DNA from: Sulfobacillus acidophilus DSM 10332 | GTDB lineage: Bacteria; Bacillota; Sulfobacillia; Sulfobacillales; Sulfobacillaceae | Direction of reading: 5' to 3' | Assembly: GCA_000237975.1 (NCBI GenBank) | Contig: CP003179.1 | Span: 1,984,001-2,048,000 of the forward strand | Length of the DNA stretch: 64,000 bases | Shown here: in pieces, positions 8,555-17,917 of the stretch | Layout of the letters: each line of letters opens with the position of its first letter | How positions within the stretch are numbered: the first letter of the stretch is position 1 | Position numbers and translations under genes: made by a program | The notes under the pieces: model-generated | The model's database searches: none | What the model saw: the letters and a program-made list of their open reading frames with translations, nothing else | What the model was told of the DNA's origin: nothing

Positions 8555-9946
8555 CTATACCACGTGCAAGTAGCTGTCGGTGTTGCTCGGCACGTCACTT
8601 TTATCGGGCGTGGCGCCTAAGTCGATATACTTCTTGAACAGGAAAATCGCCGCGATGGCCATCGCCGTGTAGATGGCGGCAAATGCCGTCAGGGAGGTGA
8701 TGATTTCCGCCGCCGGCACCGTTTGGGCCGGCGACACACCGTGAGCGGTTCCTAAAAGCCCATAGACCACCCAAGGTTGTCGGCCGACTTCGGTCATGAT
8801 CCATCCCGCGCTGTTGGCGATGTACGGTAACGGCAACATCCACACCATGAGTTTTAGCAGCCGGCGATTCTGTAAGAACCGGTTGCCCTTAATCCGCCAG
8901 GTGGCCCATAGTCCGCCTAAAATCATCAGCGTGCCGGCAAAAATCATTACCCGGAAGGAATAAAACGTCGGTGCGACCGGCGGTACGTAGTTTCCGGGCC
9001 CAAATTGTTTGACCGACGCCGCCTGGAGCGCATTAATGCCTTCCAGCGAACCCGAGAGCCGCTTATAGGCTAACATGGTAAGCATATCGGGGATTTGAAT
9101 GGCATCCTTTAATTGATGATCCTTCGCATCCACAATCCCAATCACGGTCCATGGGGCGTGATTCCCGGTGTTTTGCCAAATGGCCTCGGCCGCCGCAATC
9201 TTCATCGGTTGCGCTTGAACGAGGTGCGACGCCTGGGCGTCTCCAATGACGGCAACACTTATCCCAAATACCAAGGTTCCGACCGCAGCCAGTTTAAACG
9301 ACTTCTCGAAGAGCTCCGGCGTCCGGTGCTTCAGAATTTGATAGGCGGAGATGGCCAACATGAAGACCGACGCCGTCAAATAAGCCGCCACAATCGTATG
9401 CGGAAATTCGACCCACAGTTGCGGATTGGTTAGTAAGGCACCAAAGCTTTTCATTTCCGCCTTGCCATGAACCAACACATAACCGACGGGTTCTTGCATA
9501 AAAGAATTCGCCGTTAAAATCCAAAAACCGGACAGGGTGGTCCCCAAGGCTACCATCCAAATCGCCAGCAAGTGCACTTTTTTCGAAACTTGCTCCCACC
9601 CGAACTGCCAAATACCGATAAAGGTCGATTCCAAAAAGAAGGCCGCCAGCGCTTCAATCGCCAACGGAGCTCCGAAAATATCGCCGACAAACCGGGAATA
9701 ATCGGCCCAGTCGAGGCCAAATTGAAATTCTTGCAAGATCCCGGTCACGACACCCACCGCAAAATTAATCAAAAAGAGCTTACCCCAGAATTTGACCAGC
9801 GTCTTGTAATCTTCATTGCCGGTGGCTACATAAATCGACTCCATAATGGCCAATAATAGGGCCATGCCGATGGTCACCGGCACGAAAAAGAAATGATAAA
9901 TCGTGGTGACACCGAATTGGAGCCGTGCCCAACCCAATTGACTCAT
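8555..9946 (-). CDS. cydA: Cytochrome bd ubiquinol oxidase subunit I
   Basis: A 463-residue membrane subunit that carries the haems and the quinol site. RLQFGVTTIYHFFFVPVTIG near residue 9 contains the conserved His ligand of the high-spin haem, EFQFGLDWADYSRFVGDIFG and GRQPWVVYGLLGT are CydA hallmarks, and the periplasmic Q-loop is short as in most Firmicutes. The ATG at 9946 follows GGAGGGGAGACAGC. It is divergent from cydDC, whose products are needed for its assembly, and is followed directly by cydB. Confidence 0.95.
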   Translation of the reverse strand: MSQLGWARLQFGVTTIYHFFFVPVTIGMALLLAIMESIYVATGNEDYKTLVKFWGKLFLINFAVGVVTGILQEFQFGLDWADYSRFVGDIFGAPLAIEALAAFFLESTFIGIWQFGWEQVSKKVHLLAIWMVALGTTLSGFWILTANSFMQEPVGYVLVHGKAEMKSFGALLTNPQLWVEFPHTIVAAYLTASVFMLAISAYQILKHRTPELFEKSFKLAAVGTLVFGISVAVIGDAQASHLVQAQPMKIAAAEAIWQNTGNHAPWTVIGIVDAKDHQLKDAIQIPDMLTMLAYKRLSGSLEGINALQAASVKQFGPGNYVPPVAPTFYSFRVMIFAGTLMILGGLWATWRIKGNRFLQNRRLLKLMVWMLPLPYIANSAGWIMTEVGRQPWVVYGLLGTAHGVSPAQTVPAAEIITSLTAFAAIYTAMAIAAIFLFKKYIDLGATPDKSDVPSNTDSYLHVV

Positions 9947-10322
9947 GCTGTCTCCCCTCCAACCTCTTCAGACTGGCCTGGCGTCCTTACCCCCTCACAC
10001 TGGTTGTCGATATACCGAGGGTTCCTAAACGCTAATTTCATGGTGGATCTTCCCCATGAATTCAGCATCCCCCTAGGGTATGAGATCCGGATGACCGGCC
10101 GGCTCATTTTTGCTTGGACTTTGGATCCCTCCAGATATGGGTCGGGTGAGCTATTTTGCGATAGTTCGTTGGGAGGATTGGCGAATTCGTACGATTGATC
10201 ACAACCTGGTGACAATTAACGGAAGGACTTCGCCGCTTGCATCGTCGACACGTGACGACTAGCATGAAGGGCGTGAGGATTGACCGACGAACGGCAAAAT
10301 TGCGGCGGAAGGAGGGATAGCG
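9947..10322. promoter_or_regulatory. Divergent control region between cydAB and cydDC
   Basis: This 376-bp gap separates cydA (minus) from cydD (plus) and must hold both promoters. The only structure I can point to is an imperfect inverted repeat around TCAC-AACCTG-GTGA (10199-10212), with flanks ATTGA and CAATTA. This is weakly like sites of redox regulators such as Rex, but it does not match the Rex consensus well. No convincing small gene or hairpin was found. Confidence 0.4.
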
Positions 10323-12068
10323 GTGTTCCAGCGGTTAATACGGGAATTACGGACCATGCGGCGGCTCATGGTATGGGTCGCGGTTTTAGGCGGGGTGACG
10401 GGCGGTCTCATTATCGCCGAGGCCTCCGCCATCGCCCACATCGTGGCTGGCATATACCTCGGCCATTGGGGCTATAGGACATTAATTCGCGGTCTAGGGC
10501 TGCTACTCCTCATTGTGTTGGCTCGGGGCCTGGTGGCGGGATTTTTGGAAACCGGTTCCCTAAATCTATCGGCCCGCATCCAGTCCGAACTTCGGCAACG
10601 TTTGCTGAGCCGTTTATTTGAAGCCGGTCCGTTGGCCTGGAACCGTGAACACGGAGGGGAGTTAGTCAACACCGTCATCACCGGAATTGATAATTTGGAG
10701 ACCTTTTTGGCCCGGTATGTGCCGCAAATCGCGATCACCGCGTTAGTCCCGTTGGTCATCGGGATACGGGTCCTCTTGAGCGATTGGATTAGTGCCGCCA
10801 TTTTGCTGATTACCGTTCCTTTGATTCCCTTTTTCATGGCCCTGATTGGCCGCCGGGCGCAAGTGGAAACCGACAAACGGTGGGCGCACTTAGGCCGCTT
10901 GGGGGCTCATTTCCTCGATTTGGTGCAGGGACTGGAAACCTTGAAACTCTTTGGCCAAAGTCGCCGCCAAACCGACGCGCTCAGCCAATCGGCCGAGCAG
11001 TTTCGGAAGAGTACCATGGCGAGTCTTCGGCTGGCGTTTATGTCCGGGATGGTGCTCGAACTGCTAGCCTCCCTGAGTATGGCCATGATTGCGGTGGCAG
11101 TGGGCATTCGACTGGTCGGTGGACACATTTCGTTTGAACGGGCGATCTTTCTTTTGATTTTGATTCCTGACTTTTACGCCCCTTGGCGCGCCCTGGGCGC
11201 GAAATTCCATGATGGCCTAAACGGCTTGGCGGCTGCCCGTTCCCTCTACGAGTGGCTCGATCGTCCCCCGCTGGCGCAGGGCGTCGGCACCGTAAAAATC
11301 GGGCAGGGCGGTCCCTGGCCGATTCAACTCCAGCACGTCGGCTTTCGTTATTCGGACCGGTCCCCGCTCGTTTTACGGGACGTCACCGCCATGATCGAAC
11401 CGGGAGAAGCGCTGGCCGTTATCGGCCCGTCGGGAAGCGGCAAATCCACCCTCTTGTCACTTCTTTTGGGCTTTGCCGACCCGACCGAGGGAGAGATCCT
11501 GGTCAATCGGGTTCCGTTTCGTGACCTCGATCGCGCCTGGTGGCGAACTCAGGTCGCCTATATTAACCAGTCGCCTTATCTCTTTGACGGCACGATCGAG
11601 GACAATTTGCGGCTAGCCCGTCCAGACGCTGACGACCGGGCCGTCGCCGATGCGATTCGGGCCGCCCACCTGGACGAAGCCTTGGCCCGCTTTCCGGAGG
11701 GGGTTTTGACAAAAGTGGGGGAAAACGGCATGCGGCTGTCGGGCGGCGAGCGTCAACGGGTCGCGTTGGCCCGTGCGTTTTTACAGGCGAAACCGTTTAT
11801 TGTTTTAGACGAACCGGCGGCGCATCTGGATGCCCGAACCGAAGCGGTCCTCACTGAGGCGATTCACCGGTTGAAAACCGCCAGTACGGTGATTCTGGTC
11901 ACCCATCGATGGAAGACGCTCGAGGCGGCCGATCGCATTTTGCTCCTTATTGAGGGTCAGGTGGCCGAAATCGGGCGTCCAGCGGCATTGAGTCACCCGT
12001 TTTTCCGTCAGGCCCAACGGTTGGCCGCTCAAGGAGAGGAGGCGATGGTCGATGCGCTCTTGGGTTGA
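10323..12068 (+). CDS. cydD: Thiol exporter ABC half-transporter CydD
   Basis: A 581-residue ABC protein with an N-terminal six-helix membrane domain and a C-terminal ATPase. Walker A is IGPSGSGKSTLL (about 364-375), the signature is LSGGERQRVALARA, and Walker B is IVLDEPAAHLD. CydDC exports cysteine and glutathione and is needed for cytochrome bd assembly. The GTG at 10323 follows GGAGGGATAGCG. It overlaps cydC by 17 bp and is divergent from cydAB, which supports the CydD assignment over other export ABC proteins. Confidence 0.93.
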   Translation: MFQRLIRELRTMRRLMVWVAVLGGVTGGLIIAEASAIAHIVAGIYLGHWGYRTLIRGLGLLLLIVLARGLVAGFLETGSLNLSARIQSELRQRLLSRLFEAGPLAWNREHGGELVNTVITGIDNLETFLARYVPQIAITALVPLVIGIRVLLSDWISAAILLITVPLIPFFMALIGRRAQVETDKRWAHLGRLGAHFLDLVQGLETLKLFGQSRRQTDALSQSAEQFRKSTMASLRLAFMSGMVLELLASLSMAMIAVAVGIRLVGGHISFERAIFLLILIPDFYAPWRALGAKFHDGLNGLAAARSLYEWLDRPPLAQGVGTVKIGQGGPWPIQLQHVGFRYSDRSPLVLRDVTAMIEPGEALAVIGPSGSGKSTLLSLLLGFADPTEGEILVNRVPFRDLDRAWWRTQVAYINQSPYLFDGTIEDNLRLARPDADDRAVADAIRAAHLDEALARFPEGVLTKVGENGMRLSGGERQRVALARAFLQAKPFIVLDEPAAHLDARTEAVLTEAIHRLKTASTVILVTHRWKTLEAADRILLLIEGQVAEIGRPAALSHPFFRQAQRLAAQGEEAMVDALLG

Positions 12069-13740
12069 ACGTTTAGCACCGTATACGTGGTGGGCCGTCT
12101 TGGCGCTATCTTTCGGCGTACTGACGGTCGCTGCCAACCTCGGCTTATCCAGCACCGCGGCTTATCTGATTGCCAAGGCGGCACAACATCCCTCGACGAT
12201 TTTATTGCTTTGGGTGCCGATTGTCGGCGTTCGCGCGTTCGGTACTTCCCGCGGTGTATTTCGCTACGGCGATCGATACTTTTCCCATGATGTGACCTTT
12301 CGGTTGTTGAAAGATTTGCGCGTGCGCCTCTATCAAGCGTTAGAACCGCTCTCTTTGGTGCGCTGGCGGCAATATCTGAGCGGGGACTTGTTGACCCGAT
12401 TTAGCGCCGACGTCGAGACGTTACAAAATGCCTATCTGGGGCTTTTGTCGCCCACATTGATTGCCGTCGGCGGCATTCTGATTGCGGCCGGCATTGGCTG
12501 GGTCGTCGCGCCCGCGATCGGCCTGAGCCTACTCATTTTGTTGACGCTGGTGGGTTTTTGGGTCCCTTGGATCATGTATCGGGTTACCGACCAGAACGCG
12601 CGGGAGCTGGTCACCAGACGAGCCGTCTTGGCCAGTCGCTGGGTCGACTGGATCTACGGATTGGCCGACCTTTTGATGTTAAATCAAGACGGCGCGGCCC
12701 TTCAGTGGCACGACCACTACCAAAAAGAATGGCAAGCGCTAGTCCGCCGGATTAATCGCTTGAAGGGCTGGGTGGCGGGCCTCAACGAAGGCCTCAATCA
12801 TCTTATCGCCTGGGCTATTTTAGCGCTGGCCGCCGACTTGGCTCTTCATCACCGCATTTCCGGCGTCGAGGTCTCGGTCGCGGTGTTTTTGGCCTTAGCG
12901 AGTTTCGAAGCCATTCGCCCGCTCCCGGGAGCCTTTCAAATGAGCGGCCAAGTTCTGAGCGCCAATCAGCGCATCGAAGAGATTACCCGCCAGCCGGTCC
13001 CCGCGCGCCGAATCACCTGGCAACCCGATAACCGTCCCCCGGCCGTGGATCTGCTCCACGTGTCCTATCGATATCGAGAACAAGATCCGTGGATATTCAA
13101 CGAGGCCGACCTCTCGCTGGCTCCCGCCGGTGTGACCGTCCTCATCGGGGAAAGCGGCGCCGGAAAGTCCTCATTGGTCCAGTTGCTCACCGGGCAAGTC
13201 TCCCCTTCGGCCGGCCAAATCGTGGTCAATGGCCATCCGCTGGAAAATGCGGATCCGGACGCCTGGTTGAAGCGCTTGGCGGTCGTGAACCAACATCCCC
13301 ACATTTTCGACACCACGTTACGGCAGAACCTGCTTTTAGCCCGCCCGGACGCGTCGGAGGCGGACCTCTGGCAGGCCTTGGCCCAAGTCGAGTTGGCCGA
13401 ATGGGCCCGGCAGCTGCCGGAAGGACTGGATAGTCCGGTCGGAGACCACGGCCAAAGTTTGTCCGGCGGCCAGCGCAAGCGACTGGCTTTGGCCCGGGTT
13501 CTGTTGAAACGGGACACCACGCTATGGATCCTGGACGAACCGACCGAAGGGTTGGATTTACCCTTGGCCCAACAGGTGATGCGGCTAGTCTTGACGGCCG
13601 GCGAAGGTAAAACCGTTCTCTGGATTAGCCATGACATGAGCTATGCCGAGTTGGTTGATCGCGTGGTTGAGCTGGCAGAAGGGCGGTTCCGGGAAATCCG
13701 CACCGCACGGCCCCCACAATCGGTGTCGGTCCATGGATAA
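12052..13740 (+). CDS. cydC: Thiol exporter ABC half-transporter CydC
   Basis: A 562-residue partner of CydD with the same layout: membrane domain to about residue 330, then ATPase with IGESGAGKSSLVQL (Walker A), LSGGQRKRLALARVLL (signature) and LWILDEPTEGLD (Walker B). The ATG at 12052 lies inside the end of cydD behind AGGAGG, so translation is coupled. The last 8 bp overlap the start of a glutaredoxin-like gene, which suggests that a third, thiol-related function is co-translated with the exporter. Confidence 0.93.
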   Translation: MRSWVERLAPYTWWAVLALSFGVLTVAANLGLSSTAAYLIAKAAQHPSTILLLWVPIVGVRAFGTSRGVFRYGDRYFSHDVTFRLLKDLRVRLYQALEPLSLVRWRQYLSGDLLTRFSADVETLQNAYLGLLSPTLIAVGGILIAAGIGWVVAPAIGLSLLILLTLVGFWVPWIMYRVTDQNARELVTRRAVLASRWVDWIYGLADLLMLNQDGAALQWHDHYQKEWQALVRRINRLKGWVAGLNEGLNHLIAWAILALAADLALHHRISGVEVSVAVFLALASFEAIRPLPGAFQMSGQVLSANQRIEEITRQPVPARRITWQPDNRPPAVDLLHVSYRYREQDPWIFNEADLSLAPAGVTVLIGESGAGKSSLVQLLTGQVSPSAGQIVVNGHPLENADPDAWLKRLAVVNQHPHIFDTTLRQNLLLARPDASEADLWQALAQVELAEWARQLPEGLDSPVGDHGQSLSGGQRKRLALARVLLKRDTTLWILDEPTEGLDLPLAQQVMRLVLTAGEGKTVLWISHDMSYAELVDRVVELAEGRFREIRTARPPQSVSVHG

Positions 13741-14038
13741 GGGGCGGCAACGGGTGGTGGTTTACGTCCAACCGGGTTGACACGCCTGTGAGCAAGCGAC
13801 AGCGTGGCTGGCGCATCACCGCATCAACTATGAAGTACGCGACGTATTAGAGAATCTCGAATGGCTTGACGAGGTGATGGCGTGGGGGTCGACGTCGACC
13901 CCCACCATTGTCATTGAGGACGAGGCCGTTATCGGCTTTCAGCCGGAACTTCTCGCTCGTCGCTTGGGGATAGGGGCCGCCGCCAGCGAAGCCAGCTCGG
14001 CCGCGGAGCCGCCGAGCGGCCAATCACCCACGGACTAA
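13733..14038 (+). CDS. Glutaredoxin-like protein with in-frame TGA in the CxxC motif (candidate selenoprotein)
   Basis: Starting at the ATG at 13733, which overlaps the cydC stop, the frame reads VVVYVQPG, then TGA (13778-13780, codon 16), then HACEQATAWLAHHRINYEV, and stays open to the TAA at 14036-14038 (101 codons). The fold is glutaredoxin/NrdH-like: beta strand, active-site turn, helix, RDV, then STSTPTIVIEDEAVIGF with the cis-Pro and the GF of the family. TGA stands exactly where the first Cys of CxxC is expected, giving UxxC if read as selenocysteine. It could instead be a nonsense mutation of TGC/TGT. The last 110 bp overlap the convergent acyltransferase gene. No own ribosome site is seen; coupling to cydC is likely. 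Confidence 0.6.
13778..13814 (+). other. Candidate SECIS-like hairpin after the in-frame TGA
   Basis: After TGA (13778-13780) the bases 13796-13814 can fold as GCG-A-CAGC / GCTG-G-CGC around a GTG apical loop (13804-13806): four upper base pairs, one A-G mismatch, three lower pairs. The loop begins 23 nt after the TGA and its first base is G. These values fit the usual bacterial SECIS rules (loop 16-37 nt away, G in the first two loop positions). A competing hairpin directly after TGA (CACG/CGTG plus CTGT/ACAG) is also possible. Confidence 0.4.
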
Positions 14039-15086
14039 AGGGAAACCAGGACAACACCCGCACCGTGAGGGTCGCCCCGGCCGTCACCACGACCACCGTC
14101 AGCGCGTCCAAGGGATAGCCGGTGACAAACCCATGTACGGCATTTAGCCCGTTAGTCCACCATTGGAGGAGCATCGGGTGAAAAAGATAGATGCCGAAAC
14201 TCAAATCGGCTATTAGCGCGACGAGTGGCCAGCGGCCGGGCCGACGGATGCGGGCTTCCTCGTATTGCACCCCAAGCCATCCCAACCCCACAATTATCGC
14301 CACTGACCAAGGCACCATGGCGGGTTGCAAAACGGCATCGGCGAGGGTCAGGTTATGCGTCAATTGCCATTGGAGCCCAAACCCCGACAGCATGATACCC
14401 GCCCCGCTCACGACGATCCAACCCACCAGCCGCCCGTGCGCGGCAAGCCATTCCCGAATGTGCGGCCAGTGGAGCGCCGCTAACCCTCCCATGACAAAAT
14501 ACAGCGCATAGCTCCACACTTCGTCGCCGGTGTAGGCATTCAAGCCGCCAGGGTGGGCCGACAAGCCATATTGGTCGTAAGCCATCAAGAGCACCTGAAA
14601 TGCGGCGGTTCCCCAAAACACGGTCCAGGGCCGTTTTTGGCCCCAGCGCATCAGGAATAAAAACAAGGGTAAGACCAGATAGAATTGCATCGTGATCAAG
14701 AGATAGTACAGATGAAACCATGCCCCGCCATTTAACAAATCTCGTCCATAAGTGGCCCAAAATCCCAGAAACGTCGGCTGCGGCTTGAAAAGCCACAAGT
14801 AGAGAAAACTCCAGATGAGGTAGGGGAAAAGAACCAGGCGATAGCGTTTGGCCCACACCGTGGGCCAGTCCAGCCGTTTTCCGAACAACGACCAGGTGAG
14901 AACAAAACCGGTCATGGCCATAAACGATTCTCGAGTAAAATGCAACAGCGACAAGAGGGCCCCCGAGGCGACCCATCCGCCGCCATTCGCGGTATACCAG
15001 GTGGAATGCACGGCAATCACGCTGACGATGGTCAAAGCACGGACCAAATCAATTGCTTCCACATACTTTTTGGGACGCTCCGCCAT
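13929..15086 (-). CDS. Acyltransferase family 3 membrane protein
   Basis: A 385-residue protein with about ten membrane segments. It opens with YVEAIDLVRALTIVSVIAVH near residue 7, the typical start of acyltransferase-3 (OatA/NodX-like) proteins including the conserved Arg and His, and later has SFGIYLFHPMLLQWW, the second family hallmark. Such enzymes acylate sugars or peptidoglycan at the membrane. The ATG at 15086 follows GGAGGAGGGGG and overlaps the upstream ligase stop (TGATG), so translation is coupled. The acceptor is unknown. Confidence 0.87.
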   Translation of the reverse strand: MAERPKKYVEAIDLVRALTIVSVIAVHSTWYTANGGGWVASGALLSLLHFTRESFMAMTGFVLTWSLFGKRLDWPTVWAKRYRLVLFPYLIWSFLYLWLFKPQPTFLGFWATYGRDLLNGGAWFHLYYLLITMQFYLVLPLFLFLMRWGQKRPWTVFWGTAAFQVLLMAYDQYGLSAHPGGLNAYTGDEVWSYALYFVMGGLAALHWPHIREWLAAHGRLVGWIVVSGAGIMLSGFGLQWQLTHNLTLADAVLQPAMVPWSVAIIVGLGWLGVQYEEARIRRPGRWPLVALIADLSFGIYLFHPMLLQWWTNGLNAVHGFVTGYPLDALTVVVVTAGATLTVRVLSWFPFSPWVIGRSAAPRPSWLRWRRPLSPSDEREVPAESR

Positions 15087-16507
15087 CAATGACCCCCTCC
15101 TCCCGCTAAAAGCCAATGGCGCAACTCTTGCCGTTGCACTTTGCCGGTATGGCCTTTCGGTAATCGCGTGACTATAAAGTAATCGGCCGGCCGTTTAAAT
15201 CGGTCGAGCCCGTTCTCCGCCCATACCCGGAGACGTTCCGGGAGACGATCGGACTCCCGGGTCTCCCGCGGCACGACAAATGCCACCGGCTCTTCCCCCA
15301 AAACCGGGTGAGGACGGCCCACCACCGCAACGTCCTGCACCCCGGACGCTTGCAACAGCCATTCTTCCACTTCCCGAGGCGATATTTTTTCGCCCCCGCG
15401 GTTAATCAAATCCCGTACGCGCCCTTCTAAGGTCAGATACCCGTCGGCATCCAATCGGCCGATATCGCCCGTGCGATACCAGCCTTGCCGCAATCGAGCC
15501 CAGCGGTTAGGACCCCACTGCGGTCGAATCACCGTGGGTCCGCTAATCTCCACTTCTCCGGACTGGCCCGGGGAAACCGGCAACCCGTCTTGGTCCACGA
15601 CTCGCATCGCAACCCCAAACCCGATGCCGACCGTACCCGGCCGACGCCGGTCAGGCGGCCACGGGTTGGCCGCAATTTGGCTGCCCGCCTCGGTCATGCC
15701 ATAGGTTTCGATAACGGGAATCCCCCACTCCCGCTCGACCCGTTCCCGAATCATAGCCGGCAGCGGCGCGGACGCCGAACGGACCATGCGCAAGGGCGGC
15801 AAAGGCTTTAGCGGGGGCTCGTCCATTAAAATGTGCAAAATACTCGGGGCTAAATTAAGCCAGCTGGGCTTCACCGCTTGCACCTGGTGCCAAAAGACGC
15901 GGCGGTGAAATCCGTCTTCCGGCAGGGTGAGTCGGGAGCCGGTGGCCCAACTGGTCAAAACCCCGACCACCAGCGCGTTCACATGGAAAAGCGGCAAAGG
16001 ACAAAATTCGTGATCGCTCGGCGATAACTGATGGGCCTTTTGGACTTCCCGCGCGACTAACCAAAGTTGTTCGGCGGCAAGCCCCACCGGTTTCGGATGA
16101 CCGGTGCTCCCGGAGGTCAGCAAAATCATCCCCGCCCCGCTATCCCCCTCCCGCGCCGGGGCCGCCGCCAGTCGTACCGGCGTCCCGGGTAAAACCCATA
16201 ACCATTGGGCTTGGGCGATGGTGAGCGTGCGCTGCCAATCATCGGCCGGTGCCGACGGATTCAGCGGAACGACCACCGCCTCCAAGGTCCACAGCGCATA
16301 CCACGCAACAATAAATTGATCCGGCGGACCGGCGGTCACCCCGACCCGGTCCCCGCGCCGAATTCCCTGCCGACGCAGTCGCGCCGCCTCCCCATGCACC
16401 GCCTCGGCCAAGCGGGCAAACGACCAGCGGCTCCGAATTCCAGCGCCGCCTACCACGGTCAGAAAAAGATCCGTGGCTTCTCCTGCCGAAACCTGGCGCA
16501 AATCCAT
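15086..16507 (-). CDS. AMP-dependent acyl-CoA synthetase/ligase
   Basis: A 473-residue ANL-family enzyme. ILLTSGSTGHPKPVGL is the phosphate loop, VIETYGMTEAGSQIAANP the adenine region, GWYRTGDIGRLDADGYL and RDLINRGGEKISPREVEEWL the hinge region, and LPKGHTGKVQRQEL carries the C-terminal Lys. The ATG at 16507 follows GGGGAGGTGCGCTA and overlaps the MFS stop (TAATG); its own stop overlaps the acyltransferase start. The substrate is unknown. An importer, a ligase and an acyltransferase translated as one coupled unit suggest uptake, activation and use of one carboxylic acid, but that is inference. Confidence 0.87.
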   Translation of the reverse strand: MDLRQVSAGEATDLFLTVVGGAGIRSRWSFARLAEAVHGEAARLRRQGIRRGDRVGVTAGPPDQFIVAWYALWTLEAVVVPLNPSAPADDWQRTLTIAQAQWLWVLPGTPVRLAAAPAREGDSGAGMILLTSGSTGHPKPVGLAAEQLWLVAREVQKAHQLSPSDHEFCPLPLFHVNALVVGVLTSWATGSRLTLPEDGFHRRVFWHQVQAVKPSWLNLAPSILHILMDEPPLKPLPPLRMVRSASAPLPAMIRERVEREWGIPVIETYGMTEAGSQIAANPWPPDRRRPGTVGIGFGVAMRVVDQDGLPVSPGQSGEVEISGPTVIRPQWGPNRWARLRQGWYRTGDIGRLDADGYLTLEGRVRDLINRGGEKISPREVEEWLLQASGVQDVAVVGRPHPVLGEEPVAFVVPRETRESDRLPERLRVWAENGLDRFKRPADYFIVTRLPKGHTGKVQRQELRHWLLAGGGGH

Positions 16508-17829
16508 TAGCGCACCTCCCCGGCGAACCTGGGAGCCAGCACCCGTTCTTCCAACGGGCGACGCGCGGTTTCCTGGCCGAGTCCCAGAACGACTAAGGCC
16601 CCGACAAAGGCGACACTTGCGATAAAGAGAAACGTACCCCAAAGCCCGGTGGCCGACAAAAACAACGCCATGATATACGGCGCCAACGCCCCCCCGATGA
16701 GGCGTCCGACGCCTTCGGTCATCCCGACCCCGGTTCCCCGGATGACCGTAGGATATTGTTCCGCGGTAAACACTTTAACCGCCGGATCCACCGAAATGCC
16801 GAAAAAGGCGAGGGCCATTCCCAACCCGACAATCGCGAACGGCTGGCGGGCTAAAGGAAAGGCCAAAGCCAAGACGCCGGCGATGACGGTGAACCCGACG
16901 ATGACCGGCTTACGGCCCCACCTTTCGACCAACCAGGACTCGATCAATTTGCCCGGAATGGAAGCCGCCATGATTAGTGCGGCAAATTCGTAGACCCAGG
17001 CCCCATGGATATGTTCTTTAACTAAAATGCTGGGCATAAAGTTCATGATCGCATAAAAGATGAAGAGGATGCTCGGAAAGGCAATCCACAACATGAGGGT
17101 TCGCCGACGATAAGGCGATTGCCAGAGCGTTCGGGCGGAAACCCGAGGCGGTGCCGAATCAACGGCAGCCAACGGTTCCGTCGCACCACAGGCGGCCCAA
17201 ATCGCTTGAGCTTCCGCCACGCGACCTTTTGACGCCAGCCAGCGCGGCGATTCGGGTAGATAGCGAGCCAACACCCCGGCATAAAGCAAGCCCAAAACGG
17301 CGACCAAAAACAGCACGCGCCAACCGACGCCCAGCGGCAATGCGGTCAGTACGAGACCGCCCGCTAAGGGCGCCAAAAAATATCCCACCGACAAAAACGC
17401 GTCCAAAAGACCGGCCACGGCTCCCCGGGCCGTCGGTGGGCTCAATTCGGTCAATAACGTGTAGGGTAACGGAAACATCGCGCCCAGGCCAATGCCGGCC
17501 AAGAGGCGCAGTCCTAAAACGGCATGCCAGTCCGGGGCCAATGCGGTCAAGGCGGTAATCACCGAATAAAACGCCAACGCCCCGACCATCATCCGCTTTC
17601 GGCCCAGACGATCGGCCAGAAATCCGGCCGGCACCACGCCCAGGACAATCCCGACGGTCGCCGACGCGACCAATAATCCCACGTCCGACGCCGTAAGATG
17701 CCACAGTTTTTTAAACGGAACCAAAACCACGCTCACAAGCCCAATATCATAGGATTCAATGAGCCAGGCAGTGGCCGCCAAGACCAGCCAGAGCCGCTGA
17801 GCTCGGGTCATACTGCGAAATAGCCGCAA
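16507..17829 (-). CDS. MFS transporter, sugar-porter/aromatic-acid type
   Basis: A 12-helix major facilitator protein of about 440 residues. GFLADRLGRKRMM (helix 2-3 loop), RLLAGIGLGAMFPL (motif in helix 4), YLPESPRWLASKGR at the domain junction, and RWGRKPVIVG in the second half are hallmarks of the large MHS/aromatic-acid and sugar-porter group. The start is uncertain: a TTG at 17829 is best spaced from GAGAGGTGG; a GTG at 17841 overlaps that site and an ATG at 17811 has none. It is first of three overlapping genes. Confidence 0.85.
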   Translation of the reverse strand: MRLFRSMTRAQRLWLVLAATAWLIESYDIGLVSVVLVPFKKLWHLTASDVGLLVASATVGIVLGVVPAGFLADRLGRKRMMVGALAFYSVITALTALAPDWHAVLGLRLLAGIGLGAMFPLPYTLLTELSPPTARGAVAGLLDAFLSVGYFLAPLAGGLVLTALPLGVGWRVLFLVAVLGLLYAGVLARYLPESPRWLASKGRVAEAQAIWAACGATEPLAAVDSAPPRVSARTLWQSPYRRRTLMLWIAFPSILFIFYAIMNFMPSILVKEHIHGAWVYEFAALIMAASIPGKLIESWLVERWGRKPVIVGFTVIAGVLALAFPLARQPFAIVGLGMALAFFGISVDPAVKVFTAEQYPTVIRGTGVGMTEGVGRLIGGALAPYIMALFLSATGLWGTFLFIASVAFVGALVVLGLGQETARRPLEERVLAPRFAGEVR

Positions 17830-17917
17830 CGCTTTTCCCACCTCTCGGATAGTGGTTTAAGCGTATCCGAGCGGGCTAAAGATAGGCTGAACCCCCCCTA
17901 AAGATTTCCTGAAACGC

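Noticed and set aside
10199-10212. TCAC-AACCTG-GTGA as a Rex-type operator for cyd genes
   Set aside because: The half sites are only 4 bp and the flanks do not fit TTGTGA...TCACAA, so it is noted only as an imperfect inverted repeat.
13781-13806. Hairpin directly after the TGA (CACG/CGTG with CTGT/ACAG) as the SECIS
   Set aside because: Its loop begins only 9 nt after the TGA, nearer than known bacterial SECIS elements; the alternative hairpin at 13796-13814 fits better.
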